From Sphaerisporangium corydalis (lineage in GTDB: Bacteria; Actinomycetota; Actinomycetes; Streptosporangiales; Streptosporangiaceae), in contig NZ_JANZYP010000001.1 of NCBI RefSeq assembly GCF_025506355.1, positions 31,932-95,931 of the forward strand: a DNA stretch of 64,000 nucleotides, read 5' to 3'. Positions 44,472 to 53,166 of the stretch are shown one piece after another. Both the position numbers and the translations under genes were made by a program. The notes below the pieces were generated by a model that was given only the letters and a program-made list of their open reading frames with translations, was not told where the DNA came from and did not search any database. The first letter of the stretch is position 1, and each line of letters opens with the position of its first letter.

Positions 44472-45890
44472 TCAGCTCGCCCAGTCGAGCAGGGGACGGG
44501 TGTTGCTCGGGTGCCGCAGCTTGGAGAGGGACTCCTTCTCCAGCTGCCGGATCCGCTCCCGGGTCAGCCCCAGGTGCTTGCCGATCTCGTCGAGGGTGTG
44601 CGGCTTGCCGTCGACGAGCCCGAAGCGCAGCGCCATGATCTTGGCCTCGCGCGGGGTCAGGTTGCCCAGCACCCCGCGCAGCTCGGCGCCGAGCAGCTGG
44701 CGGTCCACGACCTCGGAGGCCTCGGGGGCGTCCACGTCCTCGATGAGGTCGCCGATGGTCGTCTCGCCGTCCTCGCCGATGGTGGCGTTGAGGCTGATCG
44801 GCTGGCGGCTGGTGCGCAGCAGCTCCTCGATCTGGTCGGGGGTCTTGTCGAGCTCCACCGCCAGCTCCTCGGGGGTGGGCTCGCGGCCCAGGCGCTGGTG
44901 CATGTCCCGCTCGATGCGCGACAGCTTCGACAGCAGCTCCAGCACGTGCACCGGCAGCCGGATCGTGCGGGCCGAGTCGGCGAAGCCGCGCTGGATCGCC
45001 TGCCTGATCCACCACATGGCGTAGGTCGAGAACTTGTAGCCCTTGGAGTAGTCGAACTTCTCCACCGCGCGGATGAGCCCGAGGTTGCCCTCCTGGACCA
45101 CGTCCAGCAGCGCCATGCCGCGGTCGGTGTACTTCTTGGCCACCGAGACGACCAGGCGGAGGTTGGCCTCCAGCATGTGGTCCTTGGCGCGGCGGCCGTC
45201 GGCGGCCACCCACTCCAGGTCGGCGCGCCGGGCGGGGGCGGGGGACTCGGTCTCCAGCTTGTGCTCGGCGTACAGGCCGGCCTCGATGCGCTTGGCCAGC
45301 TCGACCTCCTCCGCCGCGGTCAGCAGCGTGCGGCGGCCGATCGACTTCAGGTAGGTGTGCACCGAGTCGCCCATGACCGAGGACTGGTCGTCCAGGTCGA
45401 AGGTCTCGCTCTGGACCTCCTCGGGCTCGCTCCCGCCCTCCTCGCCCTCGGCGGGCTCGTCGTCGCGGTCGGCGGGCTTGGCGGCCACCGGCGCGGCCTC
45501 GGCCGTCTTGCGCGTGCCTCGGCGGGCCGCGCGCCTGGGGCGGGGCTCGGCGGTCTCCTCGGGGGAGCCGGGGGCGTCCGCGGGGGTGATGGTGGTGCCG
45601 GTCATGGGGCTCTTCGTGGTGGTCTTCATGGTGGTGCTCTTACGGGTCTTCCCGGTCCGGCCGCCGGAGCCGAGTACGGGCTCGTTCTCCGCGGCGAGGC
45701 GCACGCCGGCCTCGGAGAGCTCGCGCAGGATGGAACGTCCCTTGGCCGGGCTGATCTGGGCCGAGGAGAAGGCCTCGCGCAGTTCCGCGAGGGAAAGGTG
45801 ACCTTGGGCTCGCCCTCGGTCGAGGACCTGGGCGAGGGACGTCGGGGTCGCCTCGCGCTCAGTCGAGGTCGCCACGGCGGTTCGGGGCAT
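44472..45890 (-). CDS. Primary-type (group 1/2) sigma-70 factor, HrdB/RpoD-like
   Basis: The 472-aa protein has a region 1.1-like N terminus (SLAQVLDRGRAQGHLSLAEL) and a long Thr/Lys/Pro/Glu-rich linker. Regions 1.2-2.4 show DSVHTYLKSIGRRTLLTAAE and FDYSKGYKFSTYAMWWIRQA. Regions 3 and 4 end with TLDEIGKHLGLTRERIRQLE. Region 2.4 to 3.0 reads IQRGFADSARTIRLPVHVLE and the tail is HPSNTRPLLDWAS. Both differ from the usual HrdB forms (MADQARTIRIPVH, and a tail ending in LRDYLD). It may be a paralogue of the main sigma. GGAGGAGG lies before the ATG, and an ECF-type promoter sits about 85 nt upstream. Confidence 0.9.
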   Translation of the reverse strand: MPRTAVATSTEREATPTSLAQVLDRGRAQGHLSLAELREAFSSAQISPAKGRSILRELSEAGVRLAAENEPVLGSGGRTGKTRKSTTMKTTTKSPMTGTTITPADAPGSPEETAEPRPRRAARRGTRKTAEAAPVAAKPADRDDEPAEGEEGGSEPEEVQSETFDLDDQSSVMGDSVHTYLKSIGRRTLLTAAEEVELAKRIEAGLYAEHKLETESPAPARRADLEWVAADGRRAKDHMLEANLRLVVSVAKKYTDRGMALLDVVQEGNLGLIRAVEKFDYSKGYKFSTYAMWWIRQAIQRGFADSARTIRLPVHVLELLSKLSRIERDMHQRLGREPTPEELAVELDKTPDQIEELLRTSRQPISLNATIGEDGETTIGDLIEDVDAPEASEVVDRQLLGAELRGVLGNLTPREAKIMALRFGLVDGKPHTLDEIGKHLGLTRERIRQLEKESLSKLRHPSNTRPLLDWAS

Positions 45891-45972
45891 GAGCACACCT
45901 CCTCCGTCACGGAGTCGTCTTTTCGGTCGATGGGATGGCGCGGCGTTCGGCGTTCGGCGCACCAGTATCAAT

Positions 45973-45998
45973 AACGCCGAGCGGCGTCTTTTGTTCCC
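45973..45998 (-). promoter_or_regulatory. Possible ECF-sigma promoter (GGGAAC-N17-GTT) for the sigma factor
   Basis: On the minus strand GGGAAC (45998-45993) and GTT (45975-45973) are 17 nt apart, close to the stress ECF (SigR-like) pattern. hrdB of Streptomyces has a SigR-dependent promoter, which makes this plausible. It would give a leader of about 75 nt. Confidence 0.4.
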
Positions 45999-46112
45999 GT
46001 GGACTCCATGACCATTGCGAAATCCTTCCTGATCGTCGGGCTCGTCGTGCCTGGTCGTCACCCTCTTCCCGAGATCGCCCGTTCCACACGAGATCATCGG
46101 CCCGGCACGCCG

Positions 46113-46144
46113 AGAGGCGGGCCGCCGTCCGGCGACCCGCCTCT
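46113..46144 (-). terminator. Hairpin after the small exported protein gene
   Basis: Arms AGAGGCGGG (46113-46121) and CCCGCCTCT (46136-46144) with a 14-nt loop lie 21 nt past the stop. No T-run. It separates the small gene from the sigma factor downstream. Confidence 0.55.
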
Positions 46145-46164
46145 GGAAAGCCCGCTGGCCCGGG

Positions 46165-46521
46165 CTACTTCTTCGGCTTCTTCTCCCCGGTGATGACCGG
46201 GATCGGGAGCGGCTCGGCGTTCTCCATGCGCTTCTCGGTCCAGAACTCCGCGACCTTCTTCGGGTCGGGGTTGATGTCGTCGTTGGTCACGACGAAATCC
46301 TTCGGCGCCCGCGTGGGCTCGGCGTTCGCCGAGACCTCGGGGCCGGGGATCTGGCCGGGGGCCTCGCCTGGGCCGTAGGTCTTGGTGACGGCCGTCTCCT
46401 GGCTGACCTCGCCGGTCTTGTCGCCCCGTCCCGACGCCGCGGCCGCCGCGACGGAGATGCCCCCGGCGAGGACCACTCCCACCACTCCGGCGGAGATCCA
46501 CATCTTGCGGGTTGGGTTCAT
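46165..46521 (-). CDS. Small membrane-anchored or exported protein, unknown function
   Basis: The 118-aa protein has one N-terminal hydrophobic helix (MWISAGVVGVVLAGGISVAA), then AAAASG that could be a cleavage site. The rest is a hydrophilic region with TKTYGPGEAPGQIPGPEVSA and FVVTNDDINPDPKKVAEFW. It ends in Lys (GEKKPKK). There is no lipobox Cys. It is probably anchored on or released outside the membrane. GGAAGGA precedes the start, and an ECF-type promoter lies upstream, so an envelope-stress role is possible but unproven. Confidence 0.7.
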   Translation of the reverse strand: MNPTRKMWISAGVVGVVLAGGISVAAAAASGRGDKTGEVSQETAVTKTYGPGEAPGQIPGPEVSANAEPTRAPKDFVVTNDDINPDPKKVAEFWTEKRMENAEPLPIPVITGEKKPKK

Positions 46522-46554
46522 CAAGGCGTCCTTCCTAGATCCAGATGTCTGTAT

Positions 46555-46581
46555 GACGCGCCGGACGCGACTTCCGGTTCC
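46555..46581 (-). promoter_or_regulatory. Possible ECF-sigma promoter (GGAACC-N17-CGTC) of the small exported protein gene
   Basis: GGAACC (46581-46576) and CGTC (46558-46555) match the general ECF consensus, with a 34-nt leader to the ATG. Directly upstream is the dyad CTTGAC-N11-GTCAAG (46582-46604), which overlaps the last codon of menE. Confidence 0.5.
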
Positions 46582-46604
46582 CTTGACGGCACATTGTGGT
46601 CAAG
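46582..46604. repeat. Dyad CTTGAC-N11-GTCAAG at the menE end
   Basis: Perfect 6-nt arms lie between menE and the small exported protein gene. It could be a regulator site or a weak hairpin at the menE end. Confidence 0.4.
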
Positions 46605-47790
46605 AACCATCCGCTATGCCAGCAAACCCGGAAATATCCCGGCGGATGGCTACAAGATCATGCTTGCCGTTGGGCAGCACCGGCAACCGGTCCCGCAGCG
46701 CCAGCGCCCGGGGGGCCGCGTACCCCGGCAGGAGCCCCTTCACCAGGGCGCGCAGCTCGCCGAGCGCCGGCGGGTCGGCCGGGTCGGCCGCCACCACCAC
46801 CGCCACGACCTCCTCGCCCCACTCCGGATGCGGGCGGCCGACCACCACCGCCTCCCGCACCGCCGGATGGCCGGCCAGCAGCCCGGCCACCGACCCGGCC
46901 ACCACCTTGCGCCCCCCGGTGTTGATCACGTCGTCGGACCGTCCGAGCACCCGCAGCCGCCCCCGCGCCAGCACGCCGAGGTCGGAGGTGGCGAACACGC
47001 CGCCGGACAGGACCCCGGCCGTCAGGTCCGGCCGCAGCCGGTACCCCGAGAAAAGCACCGGCCCCGACACCCGGACCCGCCCGTCCGCGCCCACCTCCAC
47101 GCCCACCCCGTCCAGCGGCACCCCGTCGTAGACGCACCCGCCGCACGTCTCGCTCATCCCGTACGTCGTGACCACCCGCGCCCCCGACCCGCGCGCCGCG
47201 TCCAGCAGGCCGGCGGGCGCGGCGGCGCCGCCGAGCAGGATCGTCCCGAACGCCGACAGGTCCGCGCCGTGGTCGATCATGCGCCTGAGCTGCGTGGGGA
47301 CCAGGGACACGTGGTCGGCCCCGCTCGCGGCCACCGCGCCGGGGGAGAAGCGCTCGTGGATCATCGGCTCCGAGCCGCTCAGCAGCGCGCGGACCAGCAC
47401 CTGCAGCCCCGACACGTGCGAGGGCGGCAGGCAGCACAGCCACCGCTCGCCCGGCCCGGCCGACAGCCGCCGCAGCGAGGCCGACGCCGAGGCGACCAGC
47501 GCGGCGGCCGGCAGCTCCACCCCCTTGGGCGGCCCCGTGGAGCCGCTCGTCGCGATGATCACCGCGGTGCCGCCGTCCGCGGGCACCCCCTCAGGACGGG
47601 TACGCACCCCGCCGGGGGTGACCACGTGCGTGGGCCGCAGCGCCTCCAGCGCGGACGACAGCGCGGGGGCGGGCAGGTCGGGCGGCAGGGGGAGCACGGC
47701 GGGACCCGAACCGAGCACCGCCTCGCGAACCATGTCGAACAGGGCCGGACCAGGAGGTAGCACCACCGCATGCACAGGACGCTCACTCAC
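46600..47790 (-). CDS. menE: o-Succinylbenzoate-CoA ligase
   Basis: The 396-aa ANL-family enzyme has the P-loop IIATSGSTGPPKGVELP, motif ATYGMSE-equivalent VVTTYGMSETCGG, the hinge GRSDDVINTGGRKV and the catalytic Lys near the end (LPNGKHDL). It activates o-succinylbenzoate with ATP and CoA in menaquinone synthesis. It is short for the family, as usual in Actinobacteria. It is divergent from menB with about 80 bp between. The GTG start begins VSERPVHAVVLPPG. Confidence 0.9.
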   Translation of the reverse strand: MSERPVHAVVLPPGPALFDMVREAVLGSGPAVLPLPPDLPAPALSSALEALRPTHVVTPGGVRTRPEGVPADGGTAVIIATSGSTGPPKGVELPAAALVASASASLRRLSAGPGERWLCCLPPSHVSGLQVLVRALLSGSEPMIHERFSPGAVAASGADHVSLVPTQLRRMIDHGADLSAFGTILLGGAAAPAGLLDAARGSGARVVTTYGMSETCGGCVYDGVPLDGVGVEVGADGRVRVSGPVLFSGYRLRPDLTAGVLSGGVFATSDLGVLARGRLRVLGRSDDVINTGGRKVVAGSVAGLLAGHPAVREAVVVGRPHPEWGEEVVAVVVAADPADPPALGELRALVKGLLPGYAAPRALALRDRLPVLPNGKHDLVAIRRDISGFAGIADGS

Positions 47791-47871
47791 GGTCGTAAGG
47801 TTAGTCCCGTCGGAGGCGGCCCCCCGCCGGTGACCTCGGCCGGGGCGACGCGCAGGTGAGTGAGGAGCGAA

Positions 47872-48699
47872 GTGACCGTGAGCACTGTCGACTGGAAGCG
47901 GTCGGGTGACTACGAGGACATCATCTACGAGACCGCCGAAGGCATGGCGAAGATCACGATCAACCGCCCGGAGCGGCGCAACGCCTTCCGCCCCACCACG
48001 CTGTCGGAGCTGCAGCACGCCTTCACCAGCGCGCGCGACGACGGCGAGGTCGGCGTGGTCATCCTCACCGGCGCCGGCACCGAGGCGTTCTGCTCGGGCG
48101 GCGACCAGAAGATCCGCGGCGACGACGGCTACATCGGCCCCGACGGCATCGGCCGGCTGAACGTGCTCGACCTGCAGGTCCAGATACGCCGCCTGCCCAA
48201 ACCGGTCATCGCCATGGTCGCCGGGTACGCCGTGGGCGGCGGCCACGTCCTGCACGTCTGCTGCGACCTGACCATCGCCGCCGACAACGCCATGTTCGGC
48301 CAGACCGGCCCCAAGGTCGGCTCCTTCGACGGCGGCTACGGCGCGTGGCTGCTGGCCGAGACCGTCGGGCTGAAGAAGGCCCGCGAGATCTGGTACCTGT
48401 GCCGGTTCTACAACGCCGAGGAGGCCCTCGGCATGGGCCTGGTCAACAAGGTCGTCCCGCTCGAGGAGCTGGAGGCCGAGACCGTCCAGTGGTGCCGGGA
48501 GATGCTCGACAAGTCCCCCCTGGCCCTGCGCATGCTCAAGGGCGCGATCAACGCCGTCAGCGACGGCGCCGCGGGCATGCAGCAGTTCGCCGGCGACGCC
48601 ACCCTGCTCTACTACATGAGCGAGGAGGCGCAGGAGGGCCGCGACGCCTTCAAGGAGAAGCGCCGCCCCGACTTCTCCCGCTTCCCGCGCCGCCCCTAG
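47872..48699 (+). CDS. menB: 1,4-Dihydroxy-2-naphthoyl-CoA synthase
   Basis: The 275-aa crotonase-fold enzyme has [20 protein letters not shown], the oxyanion and substrate loop [29 protein letters not shown] and the MenB-specific [14 protein letters not shown]. It closes the second ring of menaquinone from o-succinylbenzoyl-CoA. GAGGAG precedes the GTG; a second GTG 6 nt later ([10 protein letters not shown]) is equally plausible. menD follows after 65 nt. Confidence 0.96.
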   Translation: MTVSTVDWKRSGDYEDIIYETAEGMAKITINRPERRNAFRPTTLSELQHAFTSARDDGEVGVVILTGAGTEAFCSGGDQKIRGDDGYIGPDGIGRLNVLDLQVQIRRLPKPVIAMVAGYAVGGGHVLHVCCDLTIAADNAMFGQTGPKVGSFDGGYGAWLLAETVGLKKAREIWYLCRFYNAEEALGMGLVNKVVPLEELEAETVQWCREMLDKSPLALRMLKGAINAVSDGAAGMQQFAGDATLLYYMSEEAQEGRDAFKEKRRPDFSRFPRRP

Positions 48700-48764
48700 A
48701 TGAGGTCTCTCCCCGTTCCCCTGATCACGCGCGCACCCAGGCGGCCGGCCCCGGCGGAGGGCGG

Positions 48765-50420
48765 GTGAACCCCGCCACCGCCCTGTCCGGCGTCCTGCTC
48801 GACGAGCTGGTGCGCTGCGGGCTCACCGACGTGGTGCTGGCCCCCGGCTCGCGCTCGGCGCCGCTGGCCATCGCCGCCCACGGCGACTCGCGCGTCCGCC
48901 TGCACGTCCGGATCGACGAGCGCTCGGCGTCGTTCCTGGCGCTCGGCCTTGCCCGCAGGTCCGGCCGGCCGGTCGCCCTGGCCTGCACCTCCGGCACCGC
49001 CGCCGCCAACTTCCACCCGGCGGTGATCGAGGCCCACGAGTCCGGCGTCCCGCTGCTGGTCCTGACCGCCGACCGGCCCCCCGAGCTGCGCGCCACCGGC
49101 GCCAGCCAGACCATCGACCAGATCAAGCTGTACGGCGACGCGGTCCGCTGGTTCTGCGAGGTCGGCGCCCCCGAGGAGCGGCCCGGCCAGGTCGCCTACT
49201 GGCGGTCCCTGGCCTGCCGCGCCTACCAGCGTGCCCTCGGCCCCGGCGACGCCGGCCCGGTCCACCTCAACCTCGCCTTCCGCGAGCCGCTCATCCCCGA
49301 CGGCGACTCCTCCTGGTGCGAGCCCCTGGACGGCGACGCCGCCGGCCCCTGGGTACGGGCCCGCGTCGCGTCCCCCTCGTCGGGCCTGCACGTCTCACCC
49401 ACGCGCAGGGGCGTGCTGGTCGTCGGCGACGGCGCCGTCAACGTGCGGCGCCACGTCGCCGCCGCGAACATGGCCGGCTGGCCGGTGCTGTCGGAGCCCA
49501 CCGGCGGCGGCCGGTACGGCGACCACGCCGTCTCCGCCTACCACTTCCTGCTCGGCACCCCCGAGTTCGCCGACGCCCACCGGCCCGACGTGGTGGTGAC
49601 CCTCGGCCGTCCGAGCCTGTCGCGCCCGCTGCTGTCGTGGCTCAAGCACGCGGGCGAGCACATCGTCGTCGCCTCCGACCTCACCCGCTGGCCCGACCCC
49701 ACCCGCTCGGCCACCCAGGTCGCCGAGGCCGTGGAGATCGCCGTCGCGGCCGGCGACGACACCTGGCTGCGGTCCTGGCGCGCCGCCGACGCCGCCGCCC
49801 GCGAGGCCGTGGACGCCGTGCTGGACGACTCGGGCATGAGCGAGCCGCGCCTGGCCCGCGACCTGGCCGAGGCGCTGCCGAACAACGCCCTGCTGTTCTG
49901 CGGCTCCTCGATGCCCATCAGGGACCTGGACCAGGCCATGCGCCCCCGTCGCGGCCTGCGCCTGCTCGCCAACCGCGGCGCCTCGGGCATCGACGGGCTG
50001 GTCTCCACCGCGATCGGCGCCGCCCTGGCCCACAACGGCCCCTCCTACGCGCTGCTCGGCGACCTGACCCTGCTGCACGACCAGAACGGCCTCATCCTCG
50101 GGCCGCGCGAGCCCCGGCCCGACCTGTGCCTGGTCGTCGTCAACAACGACGGCGGCGGCATCTTCTCCCTGCTGCCGCAGGCCGCGCTGCCCGACTCCTT
50201 CGAACGCGTCTTCGGCACCCCGCACGGGGTGGACCTGTCGTTCCTGGCGGCGGCCACCGGCACCCCGTACACCCTGCTGTCCTCGATCGAGGACCTGCCG
50301 AAGGCGATCAGGGGCGGCGGCGTGCGCGTCGTCGAGGCCAGGACCGATCGCGAGGAGAACGCCCGCGTGCACGTCGCGATGCGCGAGGCCGCCCAGAAGG
50401 CGGTCCGCGCGCTGTCCTGA
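48765..50420 (+). CDS. menD: SEPHCHC synthase (MenD)
   Basis: The 551-aa thiamine-diphosphate enzyme starts VNPATALSGVLLDELVRCGL and has the isochorismate site VLAPGSRSAPLAIAAH, TADRPPELRATGASQTIDQ and the ThDP-binding stretch GDLTLLHDQNGL to NNDGGGIFSLLPQ. It joins isochorismate with 2-oxoglutarate in menaquinone synthesis. GGAGGG precedes the GTG. menC and menH are not in the window; menF lies 4.6 kb to the right. Confidence 0.96.
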   Translation: MNPATALSGVLLDELVRCGLTDVVLAPGSRSAPLAIAAHGDSRVRLHVRIDERSASFLALGLARRSGRPVALACTSGTAAANFHPAVIEAHESGVPLLVLTADRPPELRATGASQTIDQIKLYGDAVRWFCEVGAPEERPGQVAYWRSLACRAYQRALGPGDAGPVHLNLAFREPLIPDGDSSWCEPLDGDAAGPWVRARVASPSSGLHVSPTRRGVLVVGDGAVNVRRHVAAANMAGWPVLSEPTGGGRYGDHAVSAYHFLLGTPEFADAHRPDVVVTLGRPSLSRPLLSWLKHAGEHIVVASDLTRWPDPTRSATQVAEAVEIAVAAGDDTWLRSWRAADAAAREAVDAVLDDSGMSEPRLARDLAEALPNNALLFCGSSMPIRDLDQAMRPRRGLRLLANRGASGIDGLVSTAIGAALAHNGPSYALLGDLTLLHDQNGLILGPREPRPDLCLVVVNNDGGGIFSLLPQAALPDSFERVFGTPHGVDLSFLAAATGTPYTLLSSIEDLPKAIRGGGVRVVEARTDREENARVHVAMREAAQKAVRALS

Positions 50421-50471
50421 AGATCGGCGGTCCCGCCGTACGGGCCCAACTCACGACATAGGGTGTGAGCC

Positions 50472-51131
50472 ATGCATGTCGAGGAATGGCTTCAGTCGAT
50501 CCCCCCGGTCTGGATCTGCGTGATCGTGGGCGTCGTGATCGGCGTGGAGAGCCTCGGCATCCCGCTGCCCGGCGAGGTGGTCCTGGTCAGCGCGGCGCTG
50601 CTGTCGGCGCAGCACGTCGTCGACCCGCTGTGGGTGGGGGTGTGCGCGAGCGCCGGCGCCATCATCGGCGACTCGATCGGCTACCTCATCGGCCGCAAGG
50701 GCGGGCAGCCGCTGTTCGACCGCCTCGGCCGCCGATTCCCCAAGCACTTCGGCCCCGGCCACATCGCCAAGGCCAAGAACGCCTTCGACCGGTGGGGCAT
50801 GTGGGCGGTCTTCTTCGGCCGCTTCATCGCGCTGCTGCGCATCCTCGCCGGGCCGCTCGCGGGGGCCCTGCACATGCCCTACTGGCGGTTCCTGATCGCC
50901 AACGTGCTCGGCGGCGTCGCCTGGGCGGGCGGCACCACCGCCGTGATCTACTACCTCGGCGTCGTGGCCGACCGGTGGCTCAAGGGCTTCTCCTGGGTGG
51001 CGCTCGCCGCCGCGGTCCTGTTCGGCATCGGCACCACCCTGTACATCAAGCACCGCGCCTCCCGCGCCTCTGAACCCGAGGAGGGCGCGGAGGCCGATCA
51101 GCGCTCGATGAGCGTGACTTCCAGCGAGTAG
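50472..51131 (+). CDS. DedA family membrane protein
   Basis: The 219-aa protein has the DedA (VTT) fold: ESLGIPLPGEVVLVSAALLS as the first re-entrant loop, GRKGGQPLFDRLG, and the second FFGRFIALLRILAGPLAG with conserved Arg. About five helices span the membrane. DedA proteins are lipid scramblases or undecaprenyl-phosphate transporters. It lies 51 nt after menD. Its last 34 nt overlap the end of the convergent gntR gene. Confidence 0.9.
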   Translation: MHVEEWLQSIPPVWICVIVGVVIGVESLGIPLPGEVVLVSAALLSAQHVVDPLWVGVCASAGAIIGDSIGYLIGRKGGQPLFDRLGRRFPKHFGPGHIAKAKNAFDRWGMWAVFFGRFIALLRILAGPLAGALHMPYWRFLIANVLGGVAWAGGTTAVIYYLGVVADRWLKGFSWVALAAAVLFGIGTTLYIKHRASRASEPEEGAEADQRSMSVTSSE

Positions 51132-51838
51132 TGCGAGGCGCGGTAGACGTGGGAGCCGTGCTCCACGGCCCTGCCCTGGTCGTCGTAGGTCGTGCGGACC
51201 ATCGTGAGCAGCGGCGCGCCCCGGCGCTCGTCCAGCAGCCGCGCCTCGGCCGGGCCGGCCGACCGGGCGCCGATGCGCTGGTTGGCCACCCGCATCCGCA
51301 CCCCGGCCGCGCGCAGCAGCTCGTACAGGCCGCGCTCCTCCAGGGCCTGCGCGGTCAGCGGCCCGAGCCCGGCGGGCAGCCAGTTGTGCAGCAGGGCCAG
51401 CGGCTCGCCCCCGGCGTAGCGCACCCGCTCCAGGCGCAGGACCTGCGTGCCCGCCGCGACCCCGAGGACGGCGGCGATCTCCTCGTCGGCGCCGACGGGC
51501 TGCAGGGAGATGACGCGGGTGGTGGGCTCCTGGCCGGCGCGGCGCAGGTCGTCGTACAGGCTGGTCAGCTCGACCGAGCGCTTGACCTGGCCGTGCACGA
51601 CCTGGGTGCCGACGCCGCGCTTGCGCACCAGCAGGCCCTTGTCGACCAGATACTGGATGGCCTGGCGGATGGTGGGACGGGACAGGCCTAGCCGCTCGGC
51701 GAGCAGGATCTCGTTGTCGAGGCGGGCGCCGGGCGCGAGCTCGCCCTTGCGTATCGCCTCGGCGATCTGCTCGGCCACCTGGAAGTACAGCGGCACGGGG
51801 CTGGAGCGATCGAGGTCGATGTCGAGTCGAGTGCCCAT
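51098..51838 (-). CDS. GntR/HutC-type regulator of the adjacent sugar ABC importer
   Basis: The 246-aa protein has a winged-helix GntR domain (PVPLYFQVAEQIAEAIRKGE, LLAERLGLSRPTIRQAIQYL) and a UTRA ligand domain (about 95-240, ending EHGSHVYRASHYSLEVTLIE). The ATG follows GGGAGTAGTC. It is divergent from a sugar ABC operon. The spacer holds three copies of an ATGTC-N2-GACA box, one over its own -35 and one beside the transporter promoter. Repression relieved by a sugar phosphate is likely. Confidence 0.9.
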   Translation of the reverse strand: MGTRLDIDLDRSSPVPLYFQVAEQIAEAIRKGELAPGARLDNEILLAERLGLSRPTIRQAIQYLVDKGLLVRKRGVGTQVVHGQVKRSVELTSLYDDLRRAGQEPTTRVISLQPVGADEEIAAVLGVAAGTQVLRLERVRYAGGEPLALLHNWLPAGLGPLTAQALEERGLYELLRAAGVRMRVANQRIGARSAGPAEARLLDERRGAPLLTMVRTTYDDQGRAVEHGSHVYRASHYSLEVTLIER

Positions 51839-51875
51839 GACTACTCCCGGCTCTTCACTGATCGCTGGCCCTACG

Positions 51876-51905
51876 AGGCTAGCGGACATCAGAATGTCCT
51901 GACAA
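51876..51905 (-). promoter_or_regulatory. gntR promoter overlapped by operator 1
   Basis: Minus-strand TTGTCA (51905-51900), 18-nt spacer and TAGCCT (51881-51876). The operator TGTCCTGACA (51895-51904) covers the -35, and GGACAT-N4-ATGTCC (51884-51899) fills the spacer. A bound GntR would repress its own gene. Confidence 0.6.
51895..51904. promoter_or_regulatory. GntR operator box 1, TGTCCTGACA
   Basis: Core of a longer match CATCAGAATGTC-N2-GACAAA shared with box 3. It lies upstream of gntR over its -35. Confidence 0.75.
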
Positions 51906-52043
51906 ATATCGACCTGCGAGAACACCGGCTCGTGCGCGATCTGAGCTGACGTACCTGTCCCCCCGCCCGGCGAGGCCTTCTCGCCGGGCTCTTTGGTGTC
52001 ACGGACCAGGTGGGAGCCTTGACCGCCCGCGCGAGCGTCAGTA

Positions 52044-52053
52044 TGTCCGGACA
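52044..52053. promoter_or_regulatory. GntR operator box 2, TGTCCGGACA
   Basis: Perfect palindrome with flanks TCAGTA and AAG matching the other boxes. It lies in the middle of the divergent spacer, suggesting looping or cooperative binding. Confidence 0.75.
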
Positions 52054-52084
52054 AAGCCAGGGAAAAGTAAGCAATACATCAGAA

Positions 52085-52094
52085 TGTCACGACA
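52085..52094. promoter_or_regulatory. GntR operator box 3, TGTCACGACA
   Basis: Shares CATCAGAATGTC-N2-GACAAA with box 1. It ends 5 nt before the transporter -35, so a bound repressor would exclude RNA polymerase. Confidence 0.78.
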
Positions 52095-52099
52095 AACAA

Positions 52100-52128
52100 T
52101 TGACAGGGGCGTTACCTGAGGTTACAAA
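52100..52128 (+). promoter_or_regulatory. Promoter of the sugar ABC operon
   Basis: TTGACA (52100-52105), 17-nt spacer, TACAAA (52123-52128): one of the strongest promoters in the window. It would give a leader of about 40 nt to the substrate-binding gene. Confidence 0.7.
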
Positions 52129-52176
52129 CCTGGAATGTGGCCGATCCCGCCCCCTGGGACGGCACGGGAGGTTTCC

Positions 52177-53166
52177 ATGAGGCGAGTCACCCGATTGATC
52201 ACAGCGGCGGCGCTGGGCGCGCTGGTGCTGAGCGGTTGTTCCAGCGGCGATGACCCCGCGCCGGCGCCGGGCGCCTCCGCGTCCCCCGCGGCGGGCGGGG
52301 GCGAGAGCGGCGGCACCTTCGCCGTCATCACGCACGGCGCGCCCGGAGACTCCTTCTGGGACGTCGTCAAGAACGGCGCCGAGGCGGCCGGCAAGCAGTA
52401 CGGCGCCAAGGTCACCTACCAGGGCGACGGCGACCCCGCCAAGCAGGCCCAGCTCATCGACCAGGCCATCAGCCAGAAGGTCGACGGCGTGGTGGTCTCC
52501 ATGGCCAACCCCGACGCGCTCAAGGAGTCCATCGCCAAGGCCGTCTCGGCCAAGATCCCGGTCGTCACCATCAACTCCGGCGCCGACGAGTCCAAGGAGT
52601 TCGGCGCGATCACCCACGTCGGCCAGTCCGAGGAGGTGGCCGGGCGCGGCGCGGGGGAGAAGCTGAAGGCCGAGGGCGTCACCAAGCTCCTGTGCGTCAT
52701 CCACGAGGCGGGCAACGTCGGCCTCGACCAGCGGTGCAACGGCGCCACGGCGACCCTGGGCGGCAGTGTCGAACGGCTGCAGGTGGACGTCAGCAACCTC
52801 GCCGACGCCACCTCCAAGATCAAGGCCAAGCTGCAGAGCGACACCTCGGTCAACGGCGTGCTCACCCTCAACCCCGCGGTGGCCGTGGCCGCCCGCGACG
52901 CGATCGCCGACGGCGGCTCCAAGGCCAAGCTCGCCACCTTCGACCTGTCGGCCGACGTCGTCGACGCGATCGAGGCCGGGGAGATCCTTTTCGCGGTCGA
53001 CCAGCAGCAGTACCTCCAGGGATGGCTGCCGATCACCTTCCTCTACCTGTACAAGAAGAACCTCAACACCGTCGGCGGCGGCCTGCCGGTCAACACCGGG
53101 CCGGGCTTCGTCACCAAGGAGAACGCCGCCCAGGTGGCCAAGCTCGCGCAAAGCGGCACTCGGTGA
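52177..53166 (+). CDS. Sugar ABC transporter substrate-binding lipoprotein
   Basis: The 329-aa protein has a lipoprotein signal ([11 protein letters not shown], Cys about 21). The mature part is a type I periplasmic-binding fold of the ribose/fructose group ([52 protein letters not shown]). Aromatic and acidic residues expected around the sugar are present but cannot be assigned precisely. The ATG has GGGAGG upstream. It captures a sugar outside the membrane for the permease and ATPase encoded next. Its stop overlaps the permease GTG (GTGA). Confidence 0.92.
   Translation: MRRVTRLITAAALGALVLSGCSSGDDPAPAPGASASPAAGGGESGGTFAVITHGAPGDSFWDVVKNGAEAAGKQYGAKVTYQGDGDPAKQAQLIDQAISQKVDGVVVSMANPDALKESIAKAVSAKIPVVTINSGADESKEFGAITHVGQSEEVAGRGAGEKLKAEGVTKLLCVIHEAGNVGLDQRCNGATATLGGSVERLQVDVSNLADATSKIKAKLQSDTSVNGVLTLNPAVAVAARDAIADGGSKAKLATFDLSADVVDAIEAGEILFAVDQQQYLQGWLPITFLYLYKKNLNTVGGGLPVNTGPGFVTKENAAQVAKLAQSGTR

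Noticed and set aside
44296-45213. Second sigma-factor-like open frame
   Set aside because: It is an alternate frame of the same strand with Arg/Pro-rich shadow composition; the real sigma frame has all conserved regions.
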